In this document: piece by piece, positions 43,202-51,011 of the stretch
Layout: the number at the start of each line of letters is the position of its first letter
How positions within the stretch are numbered: position 1 is the stretch's first letter
DNA from: Lewinellaceae bacterium
GTDB lineage: Bacteria > Bacteroidota > Bacteroidia > Chitinophagales > Saprospiraceae
Reading direction: 5' to 3'
NCBI GenBank assembly: GCA_016716135.1
Contig: JADJWX010000028.1
Location: 62,001 to 126,000, forward strand
DNA length: 64,000 bases
Translations under genes and position numbers: made by a program
The notes under the pieces: generated by a model
The model's database searches: none
What the model was told of the DNA's origin: nothing
What the model saw: only the letters and a program-made list of their open reading frames with translations

Positions 43202-44152
43202 ATGCGCAAAAAAATTCTCTTGATTGGCGGTTCGTTGAACCAGACGAAAATGATGCACCAGGTAGCCGTGCAGCTCCCGGAGTTCGAGTGCTGGTTTTCC
43301 CCGTATTTCGGCGACGGACTCGTCCAGGCGGCTGCCGAAAAGGGGCTACTGGATTTTTCCATTTTTGGTGGAAAGCACATGCGCGCAACGCAGGCGTTTT
43401 TGAAGACAAATAATTTGCAGGTCGACTATAAAGGACAGCGCAACCGGTACGACCTCGTGGTTACCTGTTCCGACCTGATCGTTCCCCGGAATATTCGCCA
43501 TTTGCCCATCGTACTCGTGCAGGAAGGCATGATGACCCCTGAAAATATCGTGTATCATATCGTACGCCGCCTGGGCTTGCCGCGCTACCTGGGCAATACA
43601 TCGATGACCGGCTTATCGCACGCCTATGTGAAGTTTTGCGTGGCATCCGAAGGGTTTAAAGCACTTTTTGTCCGAAAAGGCATTGCCCCTGAAAAAATCG
43701 AAGTCACCGGCATTCCAAATTTTGACAATCTCGGCGCCATTGCTGCCAACGACTTTCCCCATCGCGATTTTGTGTTGGGCGCCACCTCCTGCCTGCGCGA
43801 AAGCGGACAGTTTGAAAACCGCCGGGCATTCATTCGCAAAGTGCTGGATGTAGCCGCCGGGCAGCCGGTGATTTTCAAGTTGCATCCGAATGAGAACCAC
43901 CGGCGGGCCTCGCAGGAAATTGCCCGTTTTGCACCCGGGAGTTTGGTATTTGCCAACGGCAGTATTGATCCGATGATCGCCAATTGTTCGGCAATGGTCA
44001 CCAAGTTCTCTTCTGTGCTACTGGTCGCCCTGGGCATGGGCAAACCGGTGTATTCCGACATCGAGCCCGAATTAGCCGAAACCCTGCGCCCGCTTCAAAA
44101 CGGCGGCACTTCGGCGGGCCGGATTGCGGATATCTGCCGCACGTTTCTTTAA
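43202..44152 (+). CDS. GT-B-like glycosyltransferase/epimerase-fold protein of the nonulosonate cluster
   Basis: This 316-residue protein starts KKILLIGGSLNQTKMMHQVA and continues with VTCSDLIVPRNIRHLPIVLVQEG, VTGIPNFDN, IFKLHPNENHRRASQEI and ANCSAMVTKFSSVLLVALGMGKPVY, the two-domain pattern of GT-B glycosyltransferases and related CDP-glycerol/sialyl-type transferases or NDP-sugar 2-epimerases. The HPNEN and SS-x-L-x-A-L-x-x-GKPV elements form the donor-binding half. Its position between neuB and the Gfo/Idh gene suggests it acts on the nonulosonic acid or its precursor, possibly as the transferase. Exact role unknown. Confidence 0.72.
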   Translation: MRKKILLIGGSLNQTKMMHQVAVQLPEFECWFSPYFGDGLVQAAAEKGLLDFSIFGGKHMRATQAFLKTNNLQVDYKGQRNRYDLVVTCSDLIVPRNIRHLPIVLVQEGMMTPENIVYHIVRRLGLPRYLGNTSMTGLSHAYVKFCVASEGFKALFVRKGIAPEKIEVTGIPNFDNLGAIAANDFPHRDFVLGATSCLRESGQFENRRAFIRKVLDVAAGQPVIFKLHPNENHRRASQEIARFAPGSLVFANGSIDPMIANCSAMVTKFSSVLLVALGMGKPVYSDIEPELAETLRPLQNGGTSAGRIADICRTFL

Positions 44153-44202
44153 GCCCGCTAACCATGACAACACAGCACAAACTGTCCATCGAAATTGCTC
44201 GC

Positions 44203-45192
44203 ATGAAAATACTGATCGTCGGTCTGGGCTCCATTGGGCGCCGCCATTTGAAAAACCTCTCGGCTCTCGGCGTGCGCCAGCTCGCTGCCGTTACTAAAAG
44301 CCGTGGCGGAGCATTTTCGGATACGCTACCTCCTTTTTTATCATTTGAAAACCTGGAGACTGCACTGGAATGGCAACCCGATGCCGTTTTTGTTTGCAAC
44401 CCAAGTGCCCTGCATCTCGAAACAGCCTTGACAGCCGCCAAAGCCGGCTGCCATTTATTTTTAGAAAAACCGGTGTCACACAGCCTGGAGGGTATTTATG
44501 AATTGGAGCAATTGGTTGAACGGCAGAACTTGCGTGTGCAGGTTGGTTTTCAATACCGTTTTCACGGCGTTTTCCAACAAATAAAAACAGTCATCGAACG
44601 CGGCCATCTGGGTAAAATCCTGGCCGCGCATGCTCATTGGGGCGAATACCTGCCCGACTGGCACCCCTGGGAAGATTACCGGCAAAGCTACAGCGCCCGC
44701 GAAGACCTGGGCGGCGGTGTGTTGCGCACCCTTTGCCATCCATTCGACTACCTGCGCTGGTTCGCCGGCGACGTGACCGGGGTGCATGCCGTCGGCGGGC
44801 ATTTGTCGGAACTGGAAACCGACACTGAAGATGTTGCGCTGGTTTCGCTACAATTTGAAAATGGCGCTATCGGCTCGGTGTATCTCGATTATGTGTCGCG
44901 GCCCGCACAGCACCGGCTGCAAATTATCGGCGAAAAAGGCCGTATTGAATGGGACAATGCCTCCGGAGCGGCAAAAGTGTACAGCAAGGGTGGCACCGCT
45001 GTGGAAGCGATCTCCCCCGGTATCTTTTTCGAACGCAACGAAATGTTTCGCGCCGAAGCCGCCGCTTTTCTGGATGTCGTGCAACAAGGCCGGCCCCACA
45101 CGGCCTGTACCCTGCAAGACGGTATCCGCACCCTGGAAATTGCCCTGCGGGCCAAGGCTATGTTGGAAAAAACTGCGCTGGAAGTCGCCTGA
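44203..45192 (+). CDS. Gfo/Idh/MocA-family sugar oxidoreductase
   Basis: This 329-residue dehydrogenase begins MKILIVGLGSIGRRHLKNLS (Rossmann GxGxxG), has AVFVCNPSALH and the catalytic-region motif LFLEKPVSHS, followed by VGFQYRFHGVFQQ and the C-terminal barrel with GGGVLRTLCHPFDYL. It oxidises or reduces a nucleotide sugar with NAD(P). Such genes sit in many legionaminic-acid clusters next to neuA. An earlier in-frame ATG at 44164 would add 13 residues; I prefer 44203 because the fold starts there. It ends one base before neuA. Confidence 0.88.
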   Translation: MKILIVGLGSIGRRHLKNLSALGVRQLAAVTKSRGGAFSDTLPPFLSFENLETALEWQPDAVFVCNPSALHLETALTAAKAGCHLFLEKPVSHSLEGIYELEQLVERQNLRVQVGFQYRFHGVFQQIKTVIERGHLGKILAAHAHWGEYLPDWHPWEDYRQSYSAREDLGGGVLRTLCHPFDYLRWFAGDVTGVHAVGGHLSELETDTEDVALVSLQFENGAIGSVYLDYVSRPAQHRLQIIGEKGRIEWDNASGAAKVYSKGGTAVEAISPGIFFERNEMFRAEAAAFLDVVQQGRPHTACTLQDGIRTLEIALRAKAMLEKTALEVA

Positions 45193-45193
45193 A

Positions 45194-45805
45194 ATGGATA
45201 AAAAAAAGAAACCCAATATTGTGGCCATCATACCGGCCCGCGGCGGATCGAAGAGCATCCCGATGAAAAACATCCGGCCATTGGGCGGCATCCCCCTGAT
45301 TGCGTACAGCATTGCTGCCGGGTTGGCGTCGAAATACGTGGACCGGGTCCTGGTGAGCACAGACAGCCCCGAAATTGGCGCTGTGGCCCTGGAGTTTGGC
45401 GCTGAATTTCCGTTTCTACGGCCAATGGCGTTAGCCGAAGATGATACAACCGATTTCCCGGTGCTTGAGCATACCGTGCGATGGCTGGAGGAAGCGGAGG
45501 GCTACCGGCCGGAGCTGATCGTACAATTGCGCCCGACTTCGCCCTTTCGCCCGCCCGGGCTCATCGACCAGGCCATCGAGGCCATGTTGAAGGTACCGGA
45601 GGCCGATAGCTTGCGTGGCGTTACGGATTCAGGCCAAAATCCGTACAAAATGTGGCGGATACATGGCGGCCTTTTGCAACCACTGCTTGAGTCGGAATTT
45701 ACCGAACCGTACAATATGCCCCGGCAAGCGCTGCCCGAAACCTATTGGCAAACCGGCCAGATCGAGGTAATCCGGCGGGCAACAATTTTGGAGCAAAAAG
45801 TCTGA
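45194..45805 (+). CDS. neuA: CMP-nonulosonate cytidylyltransferase, frame broken near the end
   Basis: The enzyme activates a sialic acid-like sugar as its CMP form. The ATG at 45194 leads into IVAIIPARGGSKSIPMKNIRPLGG, the diagnostic nucleotide-binding motif, then VLVSTDSPEIGAVALEFGAE, RPTSPFRPPGLIDQAI and MPRQALPETYWQTGQIEVIRR. The frame stops after ILEQKV at 45805, but adding one A to the run 45795-45799 restores SLTGTRILPCILPPEYAVDLD and runs on to 45966, giving a normal 257-residue enzyme. Upstream in-frame start candidates inside the Gfo/Idh gene are shadows. Confidence 0.88.
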   Translation: MDKKKKPNIVAIIPARGGSKSIPMKNIRPLGGIPLIAYSIAAGLASKYVDRVLVSTDSPEIGAVALEFGAEFPFLRPMALAEDDTTDFPVLEHTVRWLEEAEGYRPELIVQLRPTSPFRPPGLIDQAIEAMLKVPEADSLRGVTDSGQNPYKMWRIHGGLLQPLLESEFTEPYNMPRQALPETYWQTGQIEVIRRATILEQKV

Positions 45806-45966
45806 CCGGCACACGCATCCTTCCCTGCATTTTGCCGCCGGAATACGCTGTCGACCTTGATAATTTATTCCAATGGCGTTTTGCAGAATTTTTGTTGCAG
45901 GAAGGAAATCTGGACCTCGTACAGCCGGAACAGCCATTGTTTGCTCCATATCGGAACATCTGGTGA
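45795..45966 (+). other. displaced 3' end of neuA after a one-base frameshift
   Basis: After the A5 run at 45795-45799 the +1 frame encodes SLTGTRILPCILPPEYAVD, then NLFQWRFAEFLLQEG, the expected C-terminus of CMP-nonulosonate synthetases, to a stop at 45964-45966. Confidence 0.8.
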
Positions 45967-45993
45967 CCTGACTTTGTAAACCTTGCCCAACTT

Positions 45994-46848
45994 ATGGATC
46001 AAAATACAGACTTAAAAACCCGCTTTGACAATCAGGGCTTTGTTGTCTTGCGCGGCCTGTTGGAACCCGCCGAAACGGCCCGGTATAAAGCGGCATTGGA
46101 AAAACTTTCCGCCGGACGGAGTCAAAAATGGACGATTCCGGACGGTGTTTGCCGGCACCCGGAATTTTGGGATGTGCTGTTTAACGAAAAAATTTTAGCG
46201 GCTGTTCAAAGCCTGCTGGGAGCAGGTTATAAATTTTTGCAGCACAACGATCTGCACGTCGGGTTTTCTTCCTTCCACTGGCACCGCGACAGCGTTTGCA
46301 GGAATTACGGCAAAGGGCCCGACTGGGATGAATCGGAGGCGCCCTACCGGTTGCTGCGTGTGGGGATGTATTTGCAGGAAAGTTCCGGGGGCTTCCGGCT
46401 TGGCCTGGTGGGTGGTACGCATAAACCGGGGCAACAGCCGGGCGACCGCGAACAAGCCAGCCTGGAGCGGCAAAGCGGCATGTTGGCCAAGGCGCTGACC
46501 CTGGTCGGCGGGAAAGACCACCTGGCCGACCGCGCCGAGTGGGTACAGACCGGGCCGGGCGATTGCATTCTGTTTGACCCGCGCGTCATGCATACCGGCA
46601 GCGATTTTCAGGGCGACAAGTATTCGTTGTTCACGGCATACGGCATTGAAAACAGCCATTTTTACAACCATTACAATTACTACCGCTACCTTCGCAGCGA
46701 CTTGGGCTATCAGGCATTGCACCCTGCATTGGTGGAGCGCCTGAGAGCAGCGCAACTGTATGCCGGTGAAAAAAACACTGTTGACCGGATTGAGGGGGCC
46801 TGGTTGCCATCCAAAACGTTTGTTGCGGTTGCCCGGCATTTTAAGTAA
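45994..46848 (+). CDS. phytanoyl-CoA dioxygenase-family Fe(II)/2-oxoglutarate oxygenase
   Basis: This 284-residue PhyH-family protein has the iron-binding HxD at His97/Asp99 (FHWHRDSVCRNYG) and the distal His200 in LFDPRVMHTGSDF, with Arg/Lys after it for 2-oxoglutarate. The FRLGLVGGTHKPG segment is typical of the family. Such enzymes hydroxylate small molecules, sugars or lipids. Its place 27 bases after neuA and 20 bases before a flippase-like gene suggests a tailoring hydroxylation in glycan or lipid assembly; the substrate is unknown. Confidence 0.85.
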   Translation: MDQNTDLKTRFDNQGFVVLRGLLEPAETARYKAALEKLSAGRSQKWTIPDGVCRHPEFWDVLFNEKILAAVQSLLGAGYKFLQHNDLHVGFSSFHWHRDSVCRNYGKGPDWDESEAPYRLLRVGMYLQESSGGFRLGLVGGTHKPGQQPGDREQASLERQSGMLAKALTLVGGKDHLADRAEWVQTGPGDCILFDPRVMHTGSDFQGDKYSLFTAYGIENSHFYNHYNYYRYLRSDLGYQALHPALVERLRAAQLYAGEKNTVDRIEGAWLPSKTFVAVARHFK

Positions 46849-46868
46849 AACACTGCGCAGGCGCGCTT

Positions 46869-47906
46869 ATGGCAGAAGAACAAAAACAAACACGCCTTCC
46901 ACGAATTGATGTAATCCTGCGACGGCTGATTCCCATTGTGTGTATTGGCGTGCTGGGCAACCTGGCATTTTCGTGGTACACGACGGATAAGGGAAAATTG
47001 TTGGACTGGTCGGCTTTTTCGTGGGGCTATTTGTTTTTAGCCTGTGGCTTGTCGTTGTTGCCCTGGTTTTGGCATGCCTTGCGGATTTATATCTGGTCCA
47101 GGTTTTTTGGCATCCCGATTTCCCCACTCAATTTATTGCGGATTGTGGTAGCCACCGATGTGGGTGGCGTGGTGGCCCCAGTGGCCGTTGGCGGCGCGCC
47201 GTTTAAAATGGGCATGTTGATGCAACAGGGTTTCCAGACCGGGCAGGCGGCTACACTCACCCTGTTGGGGCATCTCGAAGAAGCCGTGTTTTTTCTGAGT
47301 ATAATTCCGGTTTCGCTGGTGCTGACCCGCCCTTGGGAAAACCCGTTGTGGCAGCGTGTAGGCGCATTTGTCGATGTGCATGCGGCAGCATTGCTGGCGG
47401 GCCTGGCAGTGCTGGTGACCTTGGTTGTTCTGGCAAAAAAAACGCCATACTTCAGGCGTTTTTTTCACGGTCGCATGGACCGGTCCGAACGTTTGCAAAT
47501 GCTGGTGTCCGATTTCCGGCATGCCATACGCCTGGTGTACAGCAAAGGTCGCAAACCGTTCCTACTCAGCATGTTGGCAATTATCGGCCAGTGGATTTCT
47601 CGCTTTGCAATCCTGATCGCCGTACTGTGCGCCCTTGGCCCGGAGGTTGATTATTTCAAAATCTTCTTTTTGCAGTGGATGGTCTTTGTCGCCATGCTGT
47701 TTGTGCCCACCCCCGGCGGTACGGGTGGCGCCGAGGCCGCATTTTTACTGGTATTCAGCAATCTGATCCCCCGCGCCGCAGTAGGGCCCGCCATGGCCGG
47801 CTGGCGGCTTATCACCTATTATTTTATGTTGCTGGTTGGGGTAGGATTGCTGTTTGTTACAGCCCGGCAACGTGCGGCGCAAACCTTGAGCCCGGAAATC
47901 GACTGA
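46869..47906 (+). CDS. lysylphosphatidylglycerol synthetase-type flippase-like membrane protein (UPF0104)
   Basis: This 345-residue protein has about eight membrane helices and the LPG_synthase_TM signature VATDVGGVVAPVAVGGAPFKMG together with VPTPGGTGGAEAAF. The family is related to the membrane half of MprF and to polyprenyl-phosphate or glycolipid flippases, but has no transferase domain here. It is the last gene of the glycan region and may move a lipid-linked sugar across the inner membrane. The inferred role rests on family and location. Confidence 0.87.
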   Translation: MAEEQKQTRLPRIDVILRRLIPIVCIGVLGNLAFSWYTTDKGKLLDWSAFSWGYLFLACGLSLLPWFWHALRIYIWSRFFGIPISPLNLLRIVVATDVGGVVAPVAVGGAPFKMGMLMQQGFQTGQAATLTLLGHLEEAVFFLSIIPVSLVLTRPWENPLWQRVGAFVDVHAAALLAGLAVLVTLVVLAKKTPYFRRFFHGRMDRSERLQMLVSDFRHAIRLVYSKGRKPFLLSMLAIIGQWISRFAILIAVLCALGPEVDYFKIFFLQWMVFVAMLFVPTPGGTGGAEAAFLLVFSNLIPRAAVGPAMAGWRLITYYFMLLVGVGLLFVTARQRAAQTLSPEID

Positions 47907-47996
47907 CCCCCTGACCATACTCATAGGTGGCTCTGATACAGGTCATTTGCGCAGGCCGGAATTGGGAGGACTTTTGTCAAACAAAACCTCCTAGTC

Positions 47997-48842
47997 ATGA
48001 AAAAGATTTTAGTGCCCACCGATTTTTCCAACAACTCCAGGCATGCAATCCGCATCGCGGCCGGTATAGCCCAGAAGGTAAAAGGCCGACTGGAGTTGCT
48101 TCATGCGAATACTGCTGTAGCCTATGCGCCCCCGCTGCCCGATTACTACGTCCCTGAGGCGTATGACATGTCGGAGTATTACGAGAACGCCGCCGAGGAA
48201 TTGTACACGATCAAGCGCGAATTGGGGGACTCCGGTGAATACAATGACGTCCGTTTCGAAACCGTAGTGGAAGAGGGATTTTTGTATTCGACGGTCCGGC
48301 GTATTGCCGAAGAAGACCGGGCGGACCTGATCATTATGGGTACCAAGGGAGCGACCGGCACAACCGAATTTTTTGTCGGTTCCAATACCGAAAAAGTGAT
48401 TCGCACCGCCCCATGCCCGGTTTTGGCGGTACCTGAAAACTCCGGCGCATTCAAGCTGAAAAAAGTGATTTTTCCAACCACCTTACGGAAAGATCAGGCA
48501 ATCGTTTTTCAGACACTGGCTGAATGGCAAAAGGTGTATCCTTTCGAAGTTAAGATTTTATACCTGAACAACCCGGGCGGTTTTGAAACGAACGACGAGA
48601 TTGAACAGGCAATAACCGGATTTACCCAGGCGGCAGGGCTTAAAAATGCCTCCCCGTTTATCAGCGGCAACACGTTCAATGAAGAAGCCAGTATCCTGCA
48701 ATTTGCCAATCAGGAAAATGCCGACCTGATCGTGATGGGTACGCACCAGCGGCAAGGCTTGTCGCACCTGCTTTTTGGCAGCCTTACCGAAGACACGGCC
48801 AACCACTCGGATATTCCGGTGTTGAGCGTTCCGATCCGGTAA
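47997..48842 (+). CDS. tandem-domain universal stress protein
   Basis: This 281-residue protein contains two Usp domains. The first (about 1-145) starts KKILVPTDFSNNSRHAIRIA and ends IIMGTKGATGTTEFFVGSNT with the ATP-binding G-x2-G-x9-G-S/T pattern; the second (about 150-281) ends IVMGTHQRQGLSHLLFGSLTEDT. Tandem Usp proteins are cytoplasmic and bind nucleotides in some members. It stands alone between the flippase-like gene and a terminator. Confidence 0.92.
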   Translation: MKKILVPTDFSNNSRHAIRIAAGIAQKVKGRLELLHANTAVAYAPPLPDYYVPEAYDMSEYYENAAEELYTIKRELGDSGEYNDVRFETVVEEGFLYSTVRRIAEEDRADLIIMGTKGATGTTEFFVGSNTEKVIRTAPCPVLAVPENSGAFKLKKVIFPTTLRKDQAIVFQTLAEWQKVYPFEVKILYLNNPGGFETNDEIEQAITGFTQAAGLKNASPFISGNTFNEEASILQFANQENADLIVMGTHQRQGLSHLLFGSLTEDTANHSDIPVLSVPIR

Positions 48843-48915
48843 CCAATGCTACAAACAACACACGCGCAAAAGGCGCTGCTTGTAAAAAATAGGACATGAC
48901 AGGGTAGTTTTCCGT

Positions 48916-48956
48916 GCGGTGGCAGTCACCTGAAAAGGCCTGCCGCCGCTTTTTTT
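48916..48956 (+). terminator. rho-independent terminator after the Usp gene
   Basis: GCGGTGGCAG pairs with CTGCCGCCGC (one G-T wobble) around a 14-base loop, followed by seven T residues. Confidence 0.75.
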
Positions 48957-48995
48957 GTGGCTGGCCAATGGCCAACAGCCAACAATCAATTTCCC

Positions 48996-49003
48996 TATCT
49001 TTG
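48996..49003 (+). promoter_or_regulatory. -7 promoter box (TATCTTTG) of recR, near-leaderless
   Basis: TATCTTTG fits TAnnTTTG and ends seven bases before the recR ATG at 49011. Confidence 0.5.
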
Positions 49004-49010
49004 CCCGCAC

Positions 49011-49616
49011 ATGAACTTCTCTTCCAAACTCATTGAAAAAGCCGTTGACGCCTTCGCTACTCTGCCCGGAATTGGCCGAAAAACGGCGCTGCGTCTTGTT
49101 TTGCATTTGCTTAAACAGGATAAAACGGTTACGGAGCAATTTAGCACCGCGCTTGTAGCCATGCGCGAAGGCATTCGCGAGTGTACCCAATGCCACAACC
49201 TGGCCGATGAAGACCTTTGCCAGATTTGCGCCGACACCCGCCGGGATCGCAGGTTGCTTTGTGTCGTCGAAACCATTCGGGATCTGATGGCGATTGAAGA
49301 CACCGGCCAATACCGCGGATTGTACCACCTGTTGGGTGGCATTATTTCGCCCATTGAGGGTATTGGTCCTGCCGATTTGAATATCGATTCCCTCGTGGAG
49401 CGGGTGCAAGCCGGCGATGTGCAGGAAGTGATCATGGCAATCAGCCCGACAATTGAAGGCGAAACTACCGTGTACTATTTAGCTAAAAAGCTCCAACCCA
49501 CGGGCGTGCAGCTCAGTTCGATTGCCCGGGGAGTATCTTTTGGCGGCGACCTGGAATATGCAGACGAAATTACCCTGGGCCGGTCTATCGTTGCCCGGAC
49601 ACCTTACGGGCAGTAG
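49011..49616 (+). CDS. recR: recombination mediator protein RecR
   Basis: This 201-residue protein acts with RecF/RecO to load RecA at gapped DNA. It has the helix-hairpin-helix start LIEKAVDAFATLPGIGRKTALRL, a four-cysteine zinc finger (CTQCHNLADEDLCQICAD), and a Toprim domain (LLCVVETIRDLMAIEDTGQYRGLYH, GGIISPIEGIGPADL). The start at 49011 (MNFSSKLIEKA) is preferred because a -7 box ends seven bases upstream. Normal length for the family. Confidence 0.96.
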   Translation: MNFSSKLIEKAVDAFATLPGIGRKTALRLVLHLLKQDKTVTEQFSTALVAMREGIRECTQCHNLADEDLCQICADTRRDRRLLCVVETIRDLMAIEDTGQYRGLYHLLGGIISPIEGIGPADLNIDSLVERVQAGDVQEVIMAISPTIEGETTVYYLAKKLQPTGVQLSSIARGVSFGGDLEYADEITLGRSIVARTPYGQ

Positions 49617-49657
49617 CGCTTCTTTTGGTTCTGTTGTTCCAGAACCAAAAGAAGCGC
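49616..49657. terminator. perfect 18-bp hairpin between recR and the GbsR-type gene
   Basis: Arms 49616-49633 and 49640-49657 (GCGCTTCTTTTGGTTCTG and its exact complement) enclose a six-base loop. It overlaps the recR stop codon region and has no T run, so it may be a processing or attenuation structure rather than a classic terminator. The loop holds the TTG that would serve as -33 element for the next promoter. Confidence 0.6.
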
Positions 49658-49659
49658 CG

Positions 49660-49667
49660 TACCTTTG
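49660..49667 (+). promoter_or_regulatory. promoter (TACCTTTG, with TTG 23 bases upstream) of the sphingolipid region
   Basis: TACCTTTG fits the -7 consensus; TTG at 49634-49636 lies 23 bases upstream, within the 17-23 spacing of Bacteroidota promoters. The start codon of the GbsR-type gene is at 49686. Confidence 0.5.
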
Positions 49668-49685
49668 GCGAAAAATGAGGGCGCT

Positions 49686-50171
49686 ATGACTACGGTAGAT
49701 GGAGAAAAAGAGGAACGCGTACGCGAAAAAGTCGAACAAATGGGCGTGTTTTTCGAACGCTCCGGGCTTGCTCCATTGACGGGTCGCGTGTTTGCATACC
49801 TGTTGGTCTGCGAACCTCCTCACAAGGATTTTTTCGCCATTCAGGAATTTTTGCAAGCGAGCAAAAGTGCCGTCAGTAATGCCCTGTCTACGCTGACGAG
49901 CGAGGGCATGGTGGATTACATCACGTTTAGTGGCGACCGACGCCGGTATTTCCGGATCAATACAGCAGGATGGTTGAATAACTTAAAAAACAAATTGCGC
50001 CGGGCGGCTGTTTTGGGAGACCTGCTCGACGATGTACTACAAGAACGCTGTGACTCCGGATGCCCGGCGTTTAGCAACGAACTGAATAAAATAGTCGTTT
50101 TTCAAAACTACCTTGCCCGGGGAATTGACCAATTGATAGACGACTGGGAAAAAAAACAAGCTGTTACCTGA
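49686..50171 (+). CDS. GbsR/MarR-type transcriptional regulator
   Basis: This 161-residue winged-helix protein has the GbsR layout: VEQMGVFFERSGLAPLTGRVFAYLLV, then the DNA-binding helices FFAIQEFLQASKSAVSNALSTLTSEGMV and the wing ITFSGDRRRYFRI, with a C-terminal coiled helix (DDVLQERCDSGCPAFSN) containing two Cys that might act as a redox or metal switch. The ATG at 49686 is used. It precedes the fatty acid 2-hydroxylase gene by 144 bases on the same strand and is a candidate controller of the sphingolipid genes. Confidence 0.85.
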   Translation: MTTVDGEKEERVREKVEQMGVFFERSGLAPLTGRVFAYLLVCEPPHKDFFAIQEFLQASKSAVSNALSTLTSEGMVDYITFSGDRRRYFRINTAGWLNNLKNKLRRAAVLGDLLDDVLQERCDSGCPAFSNELNKIVVFQNYLARGIDQLIDDWEKKQAVT

Positions 50172-50315
50172 CCGAACGCGGCAAACCTGATTTTTCAAAA
50201 CCGATATTGTTAATCCATTTTTTGTTGCTGGCTATTGGCCTTGTATCCGTTTTGCGGATAAAATCCAACAGCCAACAAACAACCTTTTTTTGTTAAAAAG
50301 TAATTGCACAAAACC

Positions 50316-50942
50316 ATGGCCGATATCAGTGCTAAAAAAACCTTTGTCTCCAACAGCACAGCCTCCTCGCGTATGTTTAAACGCAATTGGATGGAAGCGC
50401 TTTCCAAAGTGCACTTCAGTGTTCCGCTGGTCCTGTATCTCCCCGTAATTAGTTGGTGCCTGTGGAATGCACCGGCAGCCTGGGCTTCTGTTGGACTGGT
50501 TGTGAGCGGCTTGTTTGCCTGGACTTTTGTCGAATACGTTTTGCACCGTTTTGTCTTTCACTGGATGCCGCCCGGGAAAATCGGTGCGCGGGTACATTTT
50601 ATTTTTCACGGTGTGCATCACGATTATCCGAACGACCGGCTACGCCTGGTCATGCCGCCGAGCGTCAGTGTTCCGTTGGCTCTGATTTTTTTCTTTGCAT
50701 ACAAGGCATTGCTTGGCGTGCCAACCGTCTACCCGTTTTTTGCCGGGTTTGTCGGCGGGTACCTGTTTTACGATACCATGCACTATGCCATGCATCACCT
50801 GAACTGGAAAAATGCCTGGTTCCAACGGATAAAACAACATCATATGCTACACCATTATCAGCATGATGATAAGGGTTTTGGCGTCAGCAATCCACTCTGG
50901 GACTATGTTTTCAACACAACTTTTACTACAAAAAAGAAATAA
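50316..50942 (+). CDS. fatty acid 2-hydroxylase (FA2H/Scs7-like, sphingolipid-type)
   Basis: This 208-residue membrane di-iron enzyme (ATG 50316) has all the histidine boxes of the fatty acid hydroxylase superfamily: HRFVFH, HGVHHDYPND, HYAMHH and HHMLHHYQHDDKGFGVSNPLWD. The order and the segment RLRLVMPPSVSVP are close to eukaryotic FA2H/Scs7, which hydroxylates C2 of the N-acyl chain of ceramides. Three to four membrane helices are visible. It sits 70 bases before serine palmitoyltransferase, so it most likely makes 2-hydroxylated sphingolipids. It lacks the cytochrome b5 domain of the yeast and animal enzymes. Confidence 0.9.
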   Translation: MADISAKKTFVSNSTASSRMFKRNWMEALSKVHFSVPLVLYLPVISWCLWNAPAAWASVGLVVSGLFAWTFVEYVLHRFVFHWMPPGKIGARVHFIFHGVHHDYPNDRLRLVMPPSVSVPLALIFFFAYKALLGVPTVYPFFAGFVGGYLFYDTMHYAMHHLNWKNAWFQRIKQHHMLHHYQHDDKGFGVSNPLWDYVFNTTFTTKKK

Positions 50943-51011
50943 GCGGAGCAGCGCTGAATATCATGTGCCACCCAGGCGCGATACTTTTTACTCAACGAAA
51001 TACTTACTGGG

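Noticed and set aside
44786..45193. In-frame upstream extension of neuA inside the Gfo/Idh gene
   Set aside because: The extension is a shadow of the oxidoreductase; the conserved NeuA start lies at 45194.
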